From positions 62,001 to 126,000 of the forward strand of contig NZ_CAQI01000025.1 of the NCBI RefSeq assembly GCF_001046895.1: 64,000 nucleotides of DNA, given 5' to 3'. Source of the DNA: Pseudarthrobacter siccitolerans (GTDB lineage: Bacteria > Actinomycetota > Actinomycetes > Actinomycetales > Micrococcaceae). The translations under genes and the position numbers were made by a program. Shown piece by piece: positions 8,168 to 16,613 of the stretch. Numbering within the stretch: the stretch's first letter is position 1; each line of letters opens with the position of its first letter. Below the pieces are notes generated by a model. That model was not told the origin of the DNA. It ran no database searches and was given only the letters and a program-made list of their open reading frames with translations.

Positions 8168-9316
8168 ATGTTCGGCCTAAGCCAAGAACAAGTGAAGCTA
8201 ATCGACACCAGCCGCACGTTGGCGCTCGACGAGTTCAAACCGAAAGCGATGCAGTGGCACCGTACTAAGGAGTACCCCGCCGCGAACATAGCCATTCTGC
8301 GAGAGGCGGGGCTGCTTGGGCTGTGCGCGCCAAAAGCGTTCGGCGGCGGAGGTCGCTCCGAGTTTGACGCGCTGCTGGTGCTTGATGCGGTCGGGAGCGT
8401 ATGCCCAACCACAGCTGCCGCCATGAACGTCTTTGACGTGGGCCCGCTGAGTATCATCACCAAGCACGGTAGCCCTGCCCAGCAGGAGAAATACATCCCC
8501 CGAATGTTGAGTGGTGAACTCCGCCTTTCGATCGCACTTACCGAACCTGACGCAGGCTCTGAGCTGACGGGTTTGAAGACGAGCGGCCAAATCGATGGCT
8601 CGGACGTGGTTCTCAACGGAGGCAAGATTTTCTCTGCCGGCGCCAATGCGGCGGACGTGTTTCTTGTTTATGTCCGATTTGGCCCAAAGCTCAGCGACGT
8701 TGGGGCGGTGATTGTTGAGAAGGATTCGCCTGGCCTCGTGGTCGGGCCTACCAGAACGTTCATGTCCGGCTCTACCTGGGCGGAACTGCGGTTCGAGAAC
8801 TGCAGGGTCCCGGCGGCGAACATCCTGCCCCTGGAGAACGGCTTCAAAGACCTCATTTTCACGTACAACATGGAGCGTCTTGGCGCCGTTGCCAAGTGTC
8901 TCGGAATTGCCGAGTGTGCACGTACTCATGCGCAGGAGTACGTCGTGAACAGGCACCAATTCGGCGGTCCGTTGTGGGATCAGCAGGGTCTGCGATGGAA
9001 GTTCGCCGACATGGAACTGCGGATTGAGTCGGCGCGACTGCTCATGATGAAAGCCGCTTCCAATGCGGTTGACGGTAACCCGTCGCGCATCGATTCGAGC
9101 ATGGCGAAACTCGCCGCCAGCGAGGCAGCTTCTTTCGTGTGCGACGAAGCGATCCAGGTGTGCGGAGGCACCGGGTTTGACGAGGAGAGCGGTCTGCCTT
9201 GGCTATACGGGATTGCTCGCAGTTACCGGATCGCTGGCGGGGCATCAGAGCTTCACCGAAACATGATTGCGAAGGATCAACTTGCGTCGAGCTGGACATT
9301 CAACCACCAGCGCTAG
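8168..9316 (+). CDS. acyl-CoA dehydrogenase
   Basis: 382 residues from an ATG preceded by AGAAAGGA (8150-8157). It has the classical fold: FGGGGRSEFDALLVLDAVG, the flavin-contact motif LRLSIALTEPDAGSEL, ELRFENCRVPAANIL, and the C-terminal signature VCGGTGFDEESGLPWLYGIAR. In medium-chain enzymes the base is the Glu of YEGT near the end; here that site reads AGGAS, without Glu. A Glu is instead present at residue 236 in NMERLGAVAKCLG, the position used by isovaleryl- and long-chain acyl-CoA dehydrogenases. So it is probably an active dehydrogenase of a branched, cyclic or long acyl-CoA. It follows the monooxygenase gene by 135 bases in the same direction. Confidence 0.9.
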   Translation: MFGLSQEQVKLIDTSRTLALDEFKPKAMQWHRTKEYPAANIAILREAGLLGLCAPKAFGGGGRSEFDALLVLDAVGSVCPTTAAAMNVFDVGPLSIITKHGSPAQQEKYIPRMLSGELRLSIALTEPDAGSELTGLKTSGQIDGSDVVLNGGKIFSAGANAADVFLVYVRFGPKLSDVGAVIVEKDSPGLVVGPTRTFMSGSTWAELRFENCRVPAANILPLENGFKDLIFTYNMERLGAVAKCLGIAECARTHAQEYVVNRHQFGGPLWDQQGLRWKFADMELRIESARLLMMKAASNAVDGNPSRIDSSMAKLAASEAASFVCDEAIQVCGGTGFDEESGLPWLYGIARSYRIAGGASELHRNMIAKDQLASSWTFNHQR

Positions 9317-9486
9317 ACCTCTATCCGCTTCCCCCAAAAGGGGGATACGAATCCAGGTCGTCGCCTCGGGTTCTTCGCCGCGCTGGCCAGTAGTCGAGAT
9401 CCTATGCGAGCGAGAAGTGACGCCGCCAGAGGCTGTCTTGCCGGGAGCATGAGTTCGATGAGAAAGTCGCGAAAGATTTTGTCGCG

Positions 9487-10479
9487 GTGAACGATGAGAG
9501 ATTGGGTTACGAGATGAGCAGCGAACTACCGGACCTTCCGGACTATGACGAGCTACCAAAAACCGACTTCGGTATCGGAGCATCGTGGGGCATGTTCGGG
9601 CAGTCCGACGAGGACGGATTGCTGAACCTGCACGGTCCGGCTACAACACTTCAGGCCGCCCAATCGATTGTCACCGGCGAAGTCATCCGGCTCGATGTGC
9701 CGCTCGACTTTTTCGACCCGCCCTTGTACGGACGGCCCCGCTACACGAGGGATACAGTGGTCACGGAAAATGGCAGCGTGGACGAATCGTACTCGGCGCT
9801 CAATCCGCAGTCGAGCAGTCAGTGGGATGCCCTCAGCCATGTGGCGGCATACCCCGGCAAGTACTACAACGGAGCGACCCTGGATGAAGTCTTGGAGGGC
9901 CGTAACTCGATCGCCAGTTGGGCTCGACGAGGGATCGTCGGGCGCGGTGTACTCCTTGACCTCCAGAGGGACGCGGAACTCAACGGGCAGCCATACGACC
10001 CGGGAAGCCCGCACGCATTCTCCGTCGCCGACCTTGAAAGGGCGCGGCAACGAGCGGGAGTCGAGTTCAGGCGCGGGGACATAATCTTGCTCCGTACGGG
10101 GTTTGCGGCGTGGTACGCCGACTTGGGTACCGACGAACGTCAGCGTATTTCCGACCGCGCGAACATGGCGGCCGCAGGGCTTGAGCACACCGAAGAGATG
10201 GCCAGGTATCTCTGGAACATTCACTGCAGTGCAATCGTGAGCGACACACCCTGCGTTGAGGTTTTTCCCATGGGGCACTCGAGCCCGGAGTCACCATTCG
10301 GCATCCTTCACCGAGCCCTGCTCGGTCACTTCGGCATGGCAATCGGCGAGCTTTGGTGGCTCGAGGAATTGGCGGCGCGAAGCCACGACGATGGGCGAGC
10401 GACGTGCATGCTGGTGAGTGCTCCGCTCTACGCACCCGGTGGCGTTGGCTCTATGGCTAACGCACTTGCGATCCGTTAG
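9487..10479 (+). CDS. cyclase-family (PF04199) metal-dependent hydrolase
   Basis: 330 residues from a GTG; an ATG at 9514 is an equally possible start, and neither has a clear ribosome site. The protein shows WGMFGQSDEDGLLNL, a metal-site segment SSQWDALSHVAAYPGKYY in place of the standard G-T-H-x-D-x-P-x-H, GVLLDL, RGDIILLRTGF, CSAIVSDTPCVEVFP and a final APLYAPGGVGSMANALAIR. This variant subgroup with QWD-x-x-x-H is common in actinobacterial catabolic clusters and is annotated only as cyclase family; relatives include kynurenine formamidase and isatin hydrolase, which open amide or lactam rings. A ring-opening hydrolase after the two flavin enzymes is the sensible reading (inference). A permease remnant follows directly. 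Confidence 0.85.
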   Translation: MNDERLGYEMSSELPDLPDYDELPKTDFGIGASWGMFGQSDEDGLLNLHGPATTLQAAQSIVTGEVIRLDVPLDFFDPPLYGRPRYTRDTVVTENGSVDESYSALNPQSSSQWDALSHVAAYPGKYYNGATLDEVLEGRNSIASWARRGIVGRGVLLDLQRDAELNGQPYDPGSPHAFSVADLERARQRAGVEFRRGDIILLRTGFAAWYADLGTDERQRISDRANMAAAGLEHTEEMARYLWNIHCSAIVSDTPCVEVFPMGHSSPESPFGILHRALLGHFGMAIGELWWLEELAARSHDDGRATCMLVSAPLYAPGGVGSMANALAIR

Positions 10480-10481
10480 CG

Positions 10482-10694
10482 GCGCGTATCGCCTCCAGCA
10501 TATGGAGGACCGAGCCTCCTCTGAGCTCAGACAATGGTCTCGGCTCGCGGATGACCTATTACGCAAACCTTTTCCAGGCTGACAATGTCTTCGCGGTGCT
10601 GGTGGTCCTAACAGCGTTCACGACGCTGCTGACTGCCGCCATCCGACGCGTCGAGAGGCGCCTCCTTCACTGGCACAAGTTCGAAGACCGCTGA
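10482..10694 (+). pseudogene. 3' remnant of a TauC/SsuC-type ABC permease
   Basis: The frame ending with TGA at 10692-10694 encodes SSDNGLGSRMTYYANLFQ, then NVFAVLVVLTAFTTLLTAA, then RRVERRLLHWHKFEDR. The order of a short Gly-rich loop, a last hydrophobic helix and a basic R-R-V-E-R-R-L tail is the C-terminus of nitrate/sulfonate/taurine ABC permeases (BPD_transp_1). Everything before the last helix is missing, and the fragment begins right after the cyclase stop, so a deletion joined the two. It suggests that a sulfonate- or taurine-type importer once belonged to this island. The remaining bases up to 10756 show no other gene. Confidence 0.6.
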
Positions 10695-10756
10695 TAACTG
10701 AACGACCGAAAGCTTATCGCAAGTCCATCCAGCTCCTGACGTTCGTCTCGAGCTGG

Positions 10757-12661
10757 ATGTACCTGCATATTGCACTATCGCCCGAACAGATGGGACGGAA
10801 GCCAGTGACTAATCACATCTCCGACGACATCCGAGCAGGGGGCCCTAACGTGCTATGGCCGACCGAAGATGACGCCACCGCGGATGCGGACAGAGGATTC
10901 ATCGGAACCATCGATCCGCCAATAATCACGGCTGCCGACGGCCGGGTTGTTTGGAGAGTGGACGATTATGCTTTTCTGGACGGAAAGCCACCAGCGAGTG
11001 TCAACCCAAGTCTTTGGCGTGTCTCCAAATTGAACAGGCGGCATGGGCTGTATCAAGTCGCAGACGGCATATTTCAGGTGCGCGGATTCGATGCTGCGAA
11101 TATGACGATTGTGGTCGGAGCCACTGGATTCATCATCATCGACCCACTGATGAGTGTGGAAACAGCTGAAGCTGCCCTTGCCCTCACGCGCTCCCACCTC
11201 GGGGACCGGCCGGTGACGGCAGTCATCATTTCACACAGCCACGCCGATCATTTCGGTGGCATTAAAGGCGTTGTCAAGGCCGATGAGATCGAGAGCAGCC
11301 AAATTCCCTTAGTGGCTCCGGCGGGCTTCTGGGAGCACGCAGTCGGCGAAAGCCTATATGCAGGCCCAGCTATGTTCCGCCGCTCCGGATACCAGGCCGG
11401 TTTTTCTTTGCCGCGTGGCCCTCACGGGGGCGTGGGCACAGGTTTGGGCGCAGGCGCGTCCATGGGGACCATGACACTCATAGAGCCAACCGTCTTTATT
11501 GACGACGTGAGTGAGATGACCCTGGACGGTGTGCCGTTTGAGTTTCATTACACGCCGGACACGGAAGCGCCAGCAGAGATGATCTGCTATCTTCCCCGGC
11601 ACCGGGCGCTGTGCATGGCCGAGATCGTCAGCCAATCGATGCACAACATCTATACCCTCCGTGGTACGGAAGTGCGTGACGCCCTGGGCTGGAGCCGGGC
11701 CATTGACGACGCCCTAGCCAGCTTCGGGGATCGCTCGGACGTCATGTTCCTGACACATCAATGGCCGGTGTGGGGAACAGCTAAAGTCGTCCAACACCTC
11801 GAGCTGCAGCGTGATCTCTACCGCTATATCCATGATGAAACTCTTAGGCTTGCAAATCACGGCTATGGCCCGCTTGATGCCGCAGAGATGATCGAACTGC
11901 CGGATTCGCTGGCAAAGTTCTCCCCCAACCGGGGCACTTACGGCGCATTGAATCAGAACGTCAAAGGCGTCTGGCAACGATACTTAGGCTGGTTTGACGG
12001 CAATCCGGCAAACCTGCACTCACTACCGCCGACAGCGATGGGCCAGAGGTATGTCAACGCTATAGGCGGTGCCGCCGCAGTTCTGGAACAGGCGAAGACT
12101 GCTCTCGAGGGCGAGGACCTGCGATGGGCAGCAGAACTGCTAAAGCAACTACTTGCTGCCGACCCTTCGCACTCCGAAGGGCGCGCGCTACAGGCCAGGG
12201 TCTTCGAGAGGCTGGCGTACCTGTCTGAAAGCGGCGTCTGGAGGAATTTCTATCTCAGCGGTGCACGTGAACTGGGCGAGGCATCCGCCCGGCAGCGGGC
12301 CGCCGCGGGGCACGCCAGGGACGAGCTACTTGCCGCTATTAGTACAGAGAAGTCGCTGGACTACATGGCGATTCGCCTCAATGGGCCAAAAGCGCACGAC
12401 TTCGTCCTTACAATTGCGTTGTCCCTCACTGATTCCGAGGAAAGCTTCACAGTGTCGGTCGGCCGCGGGGTGTTGACGTACCGGCGAGTGGCAGGTCCCA
12501 ACGGCTGTGATCTGAGCTTGCGCATTGCCAAACTCGACTTCGCCAAACTTGCTTCCGGCGCTACTACCCTGCGGGATCTTCAGGCACAGGCATCGCTCGA
12601 ACACCAAGGGGACCTGGCTCGTCTGGAAACACTGATGTCACTGATGGATCAGTTCAACTGA
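10757..12661 (+). CDS. sdsA: alkyl sulfatase / metallo-beta-lactamase-fold hydrolase
   Basis: 634 residues with the SdsA1 layout: an N-terminal beta-lactamase-fold domain (about 95-380), a helical dimerisation domain (about 395-520) and a C-terminal sterol-carrier-like domain (about 525-634). The zinc site is SHSHADHFGG (His160, His162, Asp164, His165), with later ligands expected in MAEIVSQSMHNIYTLRG and FLTHQWPVWG. SdsA-type enzymes hydrolyse primary alkyl sulfates such as dodecyl sulfate to alcohol and sulfate; some members act on secondary alkyl sulfates. The start is uncertain: an ATG at 10790 and a GTG at 10805 are alternatives. There is no obvious signal peptide, so it is probably cytoplasmic. 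It points to sulfate-ester or other organosulfur substrates for the island. Confidence 0.88.
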   Translation: MYLHIALSPEQMGRKPVTNHISDDIRAGGPNVLWPTEDDATADADRGFIGTIDPPIITAADGRVVWRVDDYAFLDGKPPASVNPSLWRVSKLNRRHGLYQVADGIFQVRGFDAANMTIVVGATGFIIIDPLMSVETAEAALALTRSHLGDRPVTAVIISHSHADHFGGIKGVVKADEIESSQIPLVAPAGFWEHAVGESLYAGPAMFRRSGYQAGFSLPRGPHGGVGTGLGAGASMGTMTLIEPTVFIDDVSEMTLDGVPFEFHYTPDTEAPAEMICYLPRHRALCMAEIVSQSMHNIYTLRGTEVRDALGWSRAIDDALASFGDRSDVMFLTHQWPVWGTAKVVQHLELQRDLYRYIHDETLRLANHGYGPLDAAEMIELPDSLAKFSPNRGTYGALNQNVKGVWQRYLGWFDGNPANLHSLPPTAMGQRYVNAIGGAAAVLEQAKTALEGEDLRWAAELLKQLLAADPSHSEGRALQARVFERLAYLSESGVWRNFYLSGARELGEASARQRAAAGHARDELLAAISTEKSLDYMAIRLNGPKAHDFVLTIALSLTDSEESFTVSVGRGVLTYRRVAGPNGCDLSLRIAKLDFAKLASGATTLRDLQAQASLEHQGDLARLETLMSLMDQFN

Positions 12662-13183
12662 ACGTATTCACGAAGTAGAAATGTCGTAGTAGCCGCCGCG
12701 CTGCTGGCTGACGCAGCTCTGGTGGAATCCGCCTCCAGAGCTGCTCGGCTCCGACGGCCGTACCGCGTGCTTGCCGCTCAGCGCGGCGGGCGGCTTGTCA
12801 ATTCCATACTCACGCCTCAAGCTGTACTGTCCCGGGACTTTGGTGACATGGCGGGAAATGACGCACCAAAGAGGACCTCCGGTGTTGCGTGGAGCCTGTC
12901 GAGAGCAACAACAAATACCAGGACGTCCTCGTGTCCCGCTCTAACGCGATCCTTGCCCCTGCCGGGCGCGCTTAAACGCTCGCCCGGGGCGGGGCAAATC
13001 ATCATTGGCCGTTATGCCGGGCGCCTGACGGTTCAACCTCTCAATGCCTACCGCAGCCCGCTGGGCCAAGCGGGCTGTCGAGCAGGGATGTTGCGCGATG
13101 ACAGTTCACGACGCTTTCTTGACTCGTGAAATGAGTGACGGTGTGCTTGGCCGGAAACTTGGGTCTAGGCATGCCTTGAGTTG
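12662..13183 (+). other. non-coding scar with hairpin and inverted half-sites
   Basis: No gene is recognised here. A short open tail reading NNKYQDVLVSRSNAILAPAG ends at a TAA (12973-12975) inside a strong hairpin (12953-12997: TTGCCCC with GGGGCAA outside, CCGGGCG with CGCCCGG inside); it may be the end of a lost gene with its terminator. CGTATTCACGAA occurs at 12663-12674. TTCACGA (13105-13111) and TCGTGAA (13124-13130) form inverted half-sites upstream of the second monooxygenase and could be an operator. Confidence 0.4.
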
Positions 13184-14451
13184 GGCTGTTATGGTATCGT
13201 ATTCAGGAATGGTTGGGTGTGCTTGTGGCTGTCGGGGTTTCCTCGGGTGCCGCCTGCGATTGTGCGAATTCGAGGTGGAGTTTTGTCAGCGAAGGCGGAA
13301 GAGATGTTGAGCGTGCCATCGGAAGCGGTTGATGTTCGTGTCGATAAGTGGTCGACGCCGGTTTTGAATGATGAGAATCGGTTGAAGTTGGCGACGTTTG
13401 CTACCAATATGCGCGGGAGTGTGACGCTTGCCAATGTGGAGGGCAAGGTCCTGGGCAGTTGGGAGGAGAGCCTTCGGTTGGCGCAGCATGCTGACCGGAT
13501 CGGGTTTGATGCGGTGATCCCGGTGCAGCGGTGGCGTGGGTTTGATGGGCAGTTTAATTTGTCGGCTCGCTCTTTTGAACCGTTTACGTGGGCGACGGCG
13601 TTGCTGGCGCGGACGCAGCGGATCCAGGCGTTTGCTACGGTCCAGGTTCCGTTGATCCACCCGGTGATGGCGGCCAAGATGGCGGTGACGGCAGATCATG
13701 TGTCGGGGGGCCGGTTCGGGATCAACGTTGTGGCGGGGTGGTTCCCGGAGGAGTTCGCGATGTTCGGCCTCACCCAGCGGGAGCACGATGCCCGATACGC
13801 TTACGCTGATGAGTGGACGACGCTGCTGAAGCGGTTGTGGACCGGTGATGCTCCGGCTGATTTCAATGGTGAATACATTAAGGCTGTTGACGCGTTCTCT
13901 GACCCGCGTCCGTTGCAGGACCCGTATCCGGTGATTATGAATGCGGGCACCAGCGGTCCGGGCCGTGACTTCGCTGCCACCCACAGTGATCTCATTTTTG
14001 CGTCGTTGCAGAACATGGAGACTGCGCGGCGTCAGATCGCGGAGATTAAGCAGCAGGCGTTGGCTTCCCATGGCCGTGAGGTGCGGGTCTTTGGGCGGGT
14101 GCATATTGTGTGTCGCCCGACCGAGCAGGACGCTCGGGATTACTTCCGTTTTGTGCACCGTGACAGTGCTGATGTTGCCGCGATTGAGAAGCTGTTTGAT
14201 AAGAGCACCGCGAACTCGAAGAGCTTGGAAGTTGATCCCGAAGAACACGGGCAGATGATCGAGCGGCTCGCTGCCGGCCGTGGTGCGATGACTTTGATCG
14301 GTACCCCTGAGCAGGTTGTCGAATCGCTGCTGGAGTTGACCAACGCCGGACTCGACGGGGTCGCGATCTCCTGGGTCAATTACGACGAGGGACTTCAGCA
14401 GATGGAAGACGAGATTCTGCCCCTCATGGTCCAGGCCGGCCTGCGCAGCTA
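13184..14451 (+). repeat. 1.27-kb direct repeat, copy B
   Basis: Same-direction copy of 4355-5622. The silent differences are bunched, for example nine within about 27 bases near 13985-14010, while the last 430 coding bases are almost unchanged. That patchwork is what gene conversion between copies, or recombination with a third relative, would leave. Recombination between copies A and B would loop out the 8.8 kb between them, including the lyase, both dehydrogenase-fold genes, the cyclase and the alkylsulfatase. Confidence 0.95.
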
Positions 14452-14452
14452 G
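13304..14452 (+). CDS. LLM-class flavin-dependent monooxygenase, copy B
   Basis: 382 residues, identical to the enzyme at 4475 except Asp for Glu in QREHDARYAYAD. The start is chosen at the same ATG; the same TTG option exists at 13283. The fold, the flavin site (NAGTSGPGRDFAA) and the SfnG/RutA-like family are as for copy A. It stands at the head of a second run of genes: isomerase/hydratase, CoA transferase, MaoC-hydrolase fusion and flavin reductase fusion. So each copy heads its own block, which argues for dosage or separate control rather than a new function. The upstream leader with the ATCGTATTCA motif is duplicated as well. Confidence 0.92.
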   Translation: MLSVPSEAVDVRVDKWSTPVLNDENRLKLATFATNMRGSVTLANVEGKVLGSWEESLRLAQHADRIGFDAVIPVQRWRGFDGQFNLSARSFEPFTWATALLARTQRIQAFATVQVPLIHPVMAAKMAVTADHVSGGRFGINVVAGWFPEEFAMFGLTQREHDARYAYADEWTTLLKRLWTGDAPADFNGEYIKAVDAFSDPRPLQDPYPVIMNAGTSGPGRDFAATHSDLIFASLQNMETARRQIAEIKQQALASHGREVRVFGRVHIVCRPTEQDARDYFRFVHRDSADVAAIEKLFDKSTANSKSLEVDPEEHGQMIERLAAGRGAMTLIGTPEQVVESLLELTNAGLDGVAISWVNYDEGLQQMEDEILPLMVQAGLRS

Positions 14453-14566
14453 TGTCATGAGCCGTTCCAACCTTGCAGTACCGCTGCGCGGGGACTCTCG
14501 GAACACTCTGCACCCGCAGCCGCTGCGGGCAGCCATATCTATGCTCAATGGAGAGAGGAACATGAC

Positions 14567-15376
14567 ATGTCGATGAGTGGTACGACAGTCCGGTCGGGTG
14601 AGCAGCTTCGACTATCGCGGCACGGGTCTGTGCTTTTGATCGAGATGGTGCGGGACGGTAACCGTAATGCTTTGACGACTGAGATGAAGCTTGCACTGAG
14701 TGAGGCCCTGGTTGAGGCTTCCAGGCCTGAGGTTCGTTGTGTGGTGATCACGGGGACGGGTAAGGCGTTTTGTGCCGGGGGTGATGTCAAGGGCATGGAT
14801 GTGCTGCAGTCTCCGGATGCGGCGGACAAGGCGATGCGCTTACTGCACGAAACTATCGTTCTGCCTTTGTTGCGGCTGGCTAAGCCGACGATTGCGGCGG
14901 TTAACGCTGTGGCCGCCGGGGCTGGTGTGGGTTTGGCTCTTGCCTGCGATTTCCGTGTGGTGTCGAGGGAGGCGGATTTCGTTTTGGCGTTCAGCCGTAT
15001 TGGGCTTGTGCCGGATTTCGGTGTGTCCTACACGTTGCCGCGCCTGGTGGGCGCGGCGAGGGCCAAGGAACTTGCGTTTATTAAGGGGCGGCTGACGGCT
15101 GAGGAGGCCAGCCAGTGGGGGCTTGTTACTGAGCTTTGCGCGCCGGATGCCGTCCTGGGACGTGCGATGGAACTTGCCGGGCAGCTTGCTGCTGGTCCGA
15201 CTGTTGCGCTTGGTCTGACCAAGCGGATGCTGGATGAGAGTTTGTCCTCGAGCGTTCATGAGGCGTTGCGGCTTGAGGCTGAGAGTCAGCGTGATGCGTG
15301 GTCAACGACGGATCACAAGATTGCCTGTAACGCGTTCATCCAGAAGAACGATATGCCGTCTTTTCAAGGTCGATGA
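14567..15376 (+). CDS. enoyl-CoA hydratase/isomerase family, PaaG-like
   Basis: 269 residues of the crotonase fold, starting at an ATG with AGAGAGGA eight bases upstream. Oxyanion-hole segments are GTGKAFCAGGDVKGMD and AAVNAVAAGAGVGLALACDF. Both Glu residues of true enoyl-CoA hydratase are absent: the first site is Gly in GAGVGLALA, the second lies in LAFSRIGLVPD. Instead Asp150 in GLVPDFGVSYTLPRLVG sits where PaaG (epoxyphenylacetyl-CoA isomerase) has its catalytic Asp. So a CoA-ester isomerase, perhaps acting on an epoxide/oxepin or double bond, is more likely than a hydratase. It follows copy B by 114 bases and precedes the CoA-transferase gene by 16 bases, forming an operon. Confidence 0.9.
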   Translation: MSMSGTTVRSGEQLRLSRHGSVLLIEMVRDGNRNALTTEMKLALSEALVEASRPEVRCVVITGTGKAFCAGGDVKGMDVLQSPDAADKAMRLLHETIVLPLLRLAKPTIAAVNAVAAGAGVGLALACDFRVVSREADFVLAFSRIGLVPDFGVSYTLPRLVGAARAKELAFIKGRLTAEEASQWGLVTELCAPDAVLGRAMELAGQLAAGPTVALGLTKRMLDESLSSSVHEALRLEAESQRDAWSTTDHKIACNAFIQKNDMPSFQGR

Positions 15377-15392
15377 AGGGTACTCCAGAGAA

Positions 15393-16613
15393 ATGCCTAA
15401 CGAAATGAACAAAGGTCCGCTCGCTGGACACCGTGTGCTGGACTTCACGCAGCTGATCGCGGGTCCCTCGGCCGGTGTGATGCTTGCTGATCTCGGGGCC
15501 GAGGTGATCAAGATCGAACGCCCGGAGGGTGAACTGGGGCGGCGTGTGGGTCCGGAGGTGGGGATTCCTGCTATCTTCGCCGCGTATAACCGCGGCAAGC
15601 GGGCGCTTGCGGTGGATATCAGGACTCCTGAGGGTCGCGAGATCGTCAAAAGGCTTATCGCGTCCAGTGATGTTCTTTTGCAGAACTTCCGGCCCGGGGT
15701 GATGGATCGGCTCGGTTTCGGTTATGAGGCGGTAAAGGCATTGAATCCCCGCATTGTTTACACGTCGTTGTCCGGGTATAACCCGGACGGTGCTGGAAGG
15801 AACTTGCCTGGCACAGATGCGGTATTGCAGGCACAGTCCGGGTTGATGGCGATAACGGGGCCTGAGGATGGCGAGCCGTATAAGGTCGGTATCCAGGTCG
15901 TTGATGCGGCTACCGGGCTTGCCATTGGCCAGGCTATCCTCGCTGCCCTGCTTCAGCGGACGTCTACCGGCGAGGGTGCTCACCTGCGTCTGTCACTGTT
16001 CGAGGTGGCGACCTATGTGCAGAGCTCTGCGTTCGCGATCGCTTCGCGTTTTGGTGAAGAGGTTGAACGTGGGGGCAACACTGCTGGTGCTCTGGGTGCT
16101 CCGACGGATATGTTCGCCGTTGCTGACGGATATTTGCAGGTGGTCGCTTACTATCCGGATCAGTGGAGGAAGCTGTGTGACCTCCTGGAGATTCCCGAGG
16201 TCCATGACGATCCTCGTTTCGTCACCAATGCGGATCGGATTGCCCATAAGAAAGAACTCAAGGACGTTCTCGCGCCGATCTTTGCCCGGAAGGGGCGGGC
16301 GGAGTGGGCCAGGCTGCTGGGTGAAGCGGGCATCATTGCCGGGCCGGTGCGCTCCCACCTGGAGATCGTCGGTGACGCTGAACTGCGCGGTTACGGAGAT
16401 TTCGCGTGGGTTGATAACGACATGACCGAGCCGCATTGGCTGCCGTCCACACCGTACCGCTCCAGCGCGTGGGACCGGGTCGCTTCATACCGTCCGCCGC
16501 GGCTGGGCGAAGACACGCTGGAGCTTCTGGACGAGATCGGGTTCGCGCCTGAAGAAGCTCAGGCGCTTCAGGAGCGGAATATCATTTACGCACCGAGCAA
16601 GGAGAGCGTGTGA
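15393..16613 (+). CDS. CaiB/BaiF family CoA transferase
   Basis: 406 residues of class III CoA transferase. The N-terminal signature GPLAGHRVLDFTQLIAGP, LADLGAEVIKIERPEG, YNRGKRALAVDI, LLQNFRPGVMDRLGFGYE and YTSLSGY are present, and the catalytic Asp lies at residue 171 in GIQVVDAATGLAIGQAILAAL. Such enzymes move CoA between carboxylic acids through an enzyme-bound aspartyl-CoA. Here it would activate the acid released by the upstream steps, or hand CoA from a product to a new substrate. The start is the ATG at 15393, 16 bases after the isomerase stop; an upstream extension overlapping that gene is unlikely. Its TGA overlaps the GTG start of the next gene, which has AAGGAGA before it. Confidence 0.92.
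   Translation: MPNEMNKGPLAGHRVLDFTQLIAGPSAGVMLADLGAEVIKIERPEGELGRRVGPEVGIPAIFAAYNRGKRALAVDIRTPEGREIVKRLIASSDVLLQNFRPGVMDRLGFGYEAVKALNPRIVYTSLSGYNPDGAGRNLPGTDAVLQAQSGLMAITGPEDGEPYKVGIQVVDAATGLAIGQAILAALLQRTSTGEGAHLRLSLFEVATYVQSSAFAIASRFGEEVERGGNTAGALGAPTDMFAVADGYLQVVAYYPDQWRKLCDLLEIPEVHDDPRFVTNADRIAHKKELKDVLAPIFARKGRAEWARLLGEAGIIAGPVRSHLEIVGDAELRGYGDFAWVDNDMTEPHWLPSTPYRSSAWDRVASYRPPRLGEDTLELLDEIGFAPEEAQALQERNIIYAPSKESV

Noticed and set aside
4355..14451. Composite transposon formed by the two 1.27-kb repeats
   Set aside because: The repeated unit is a metabolic gene with leader, without transposase, terminal inverted repeats or target duplications that I can see.
13286..14563. 425-codon frame on the minus strand opposite monooxygenase copy B (and its twin opposite copy A)
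   Set aside because: It is a mirror of the real gene in GC-rich DNA, full of Arg, His and Pro, with no family features; the plus-strand protein is a clear enzyme.
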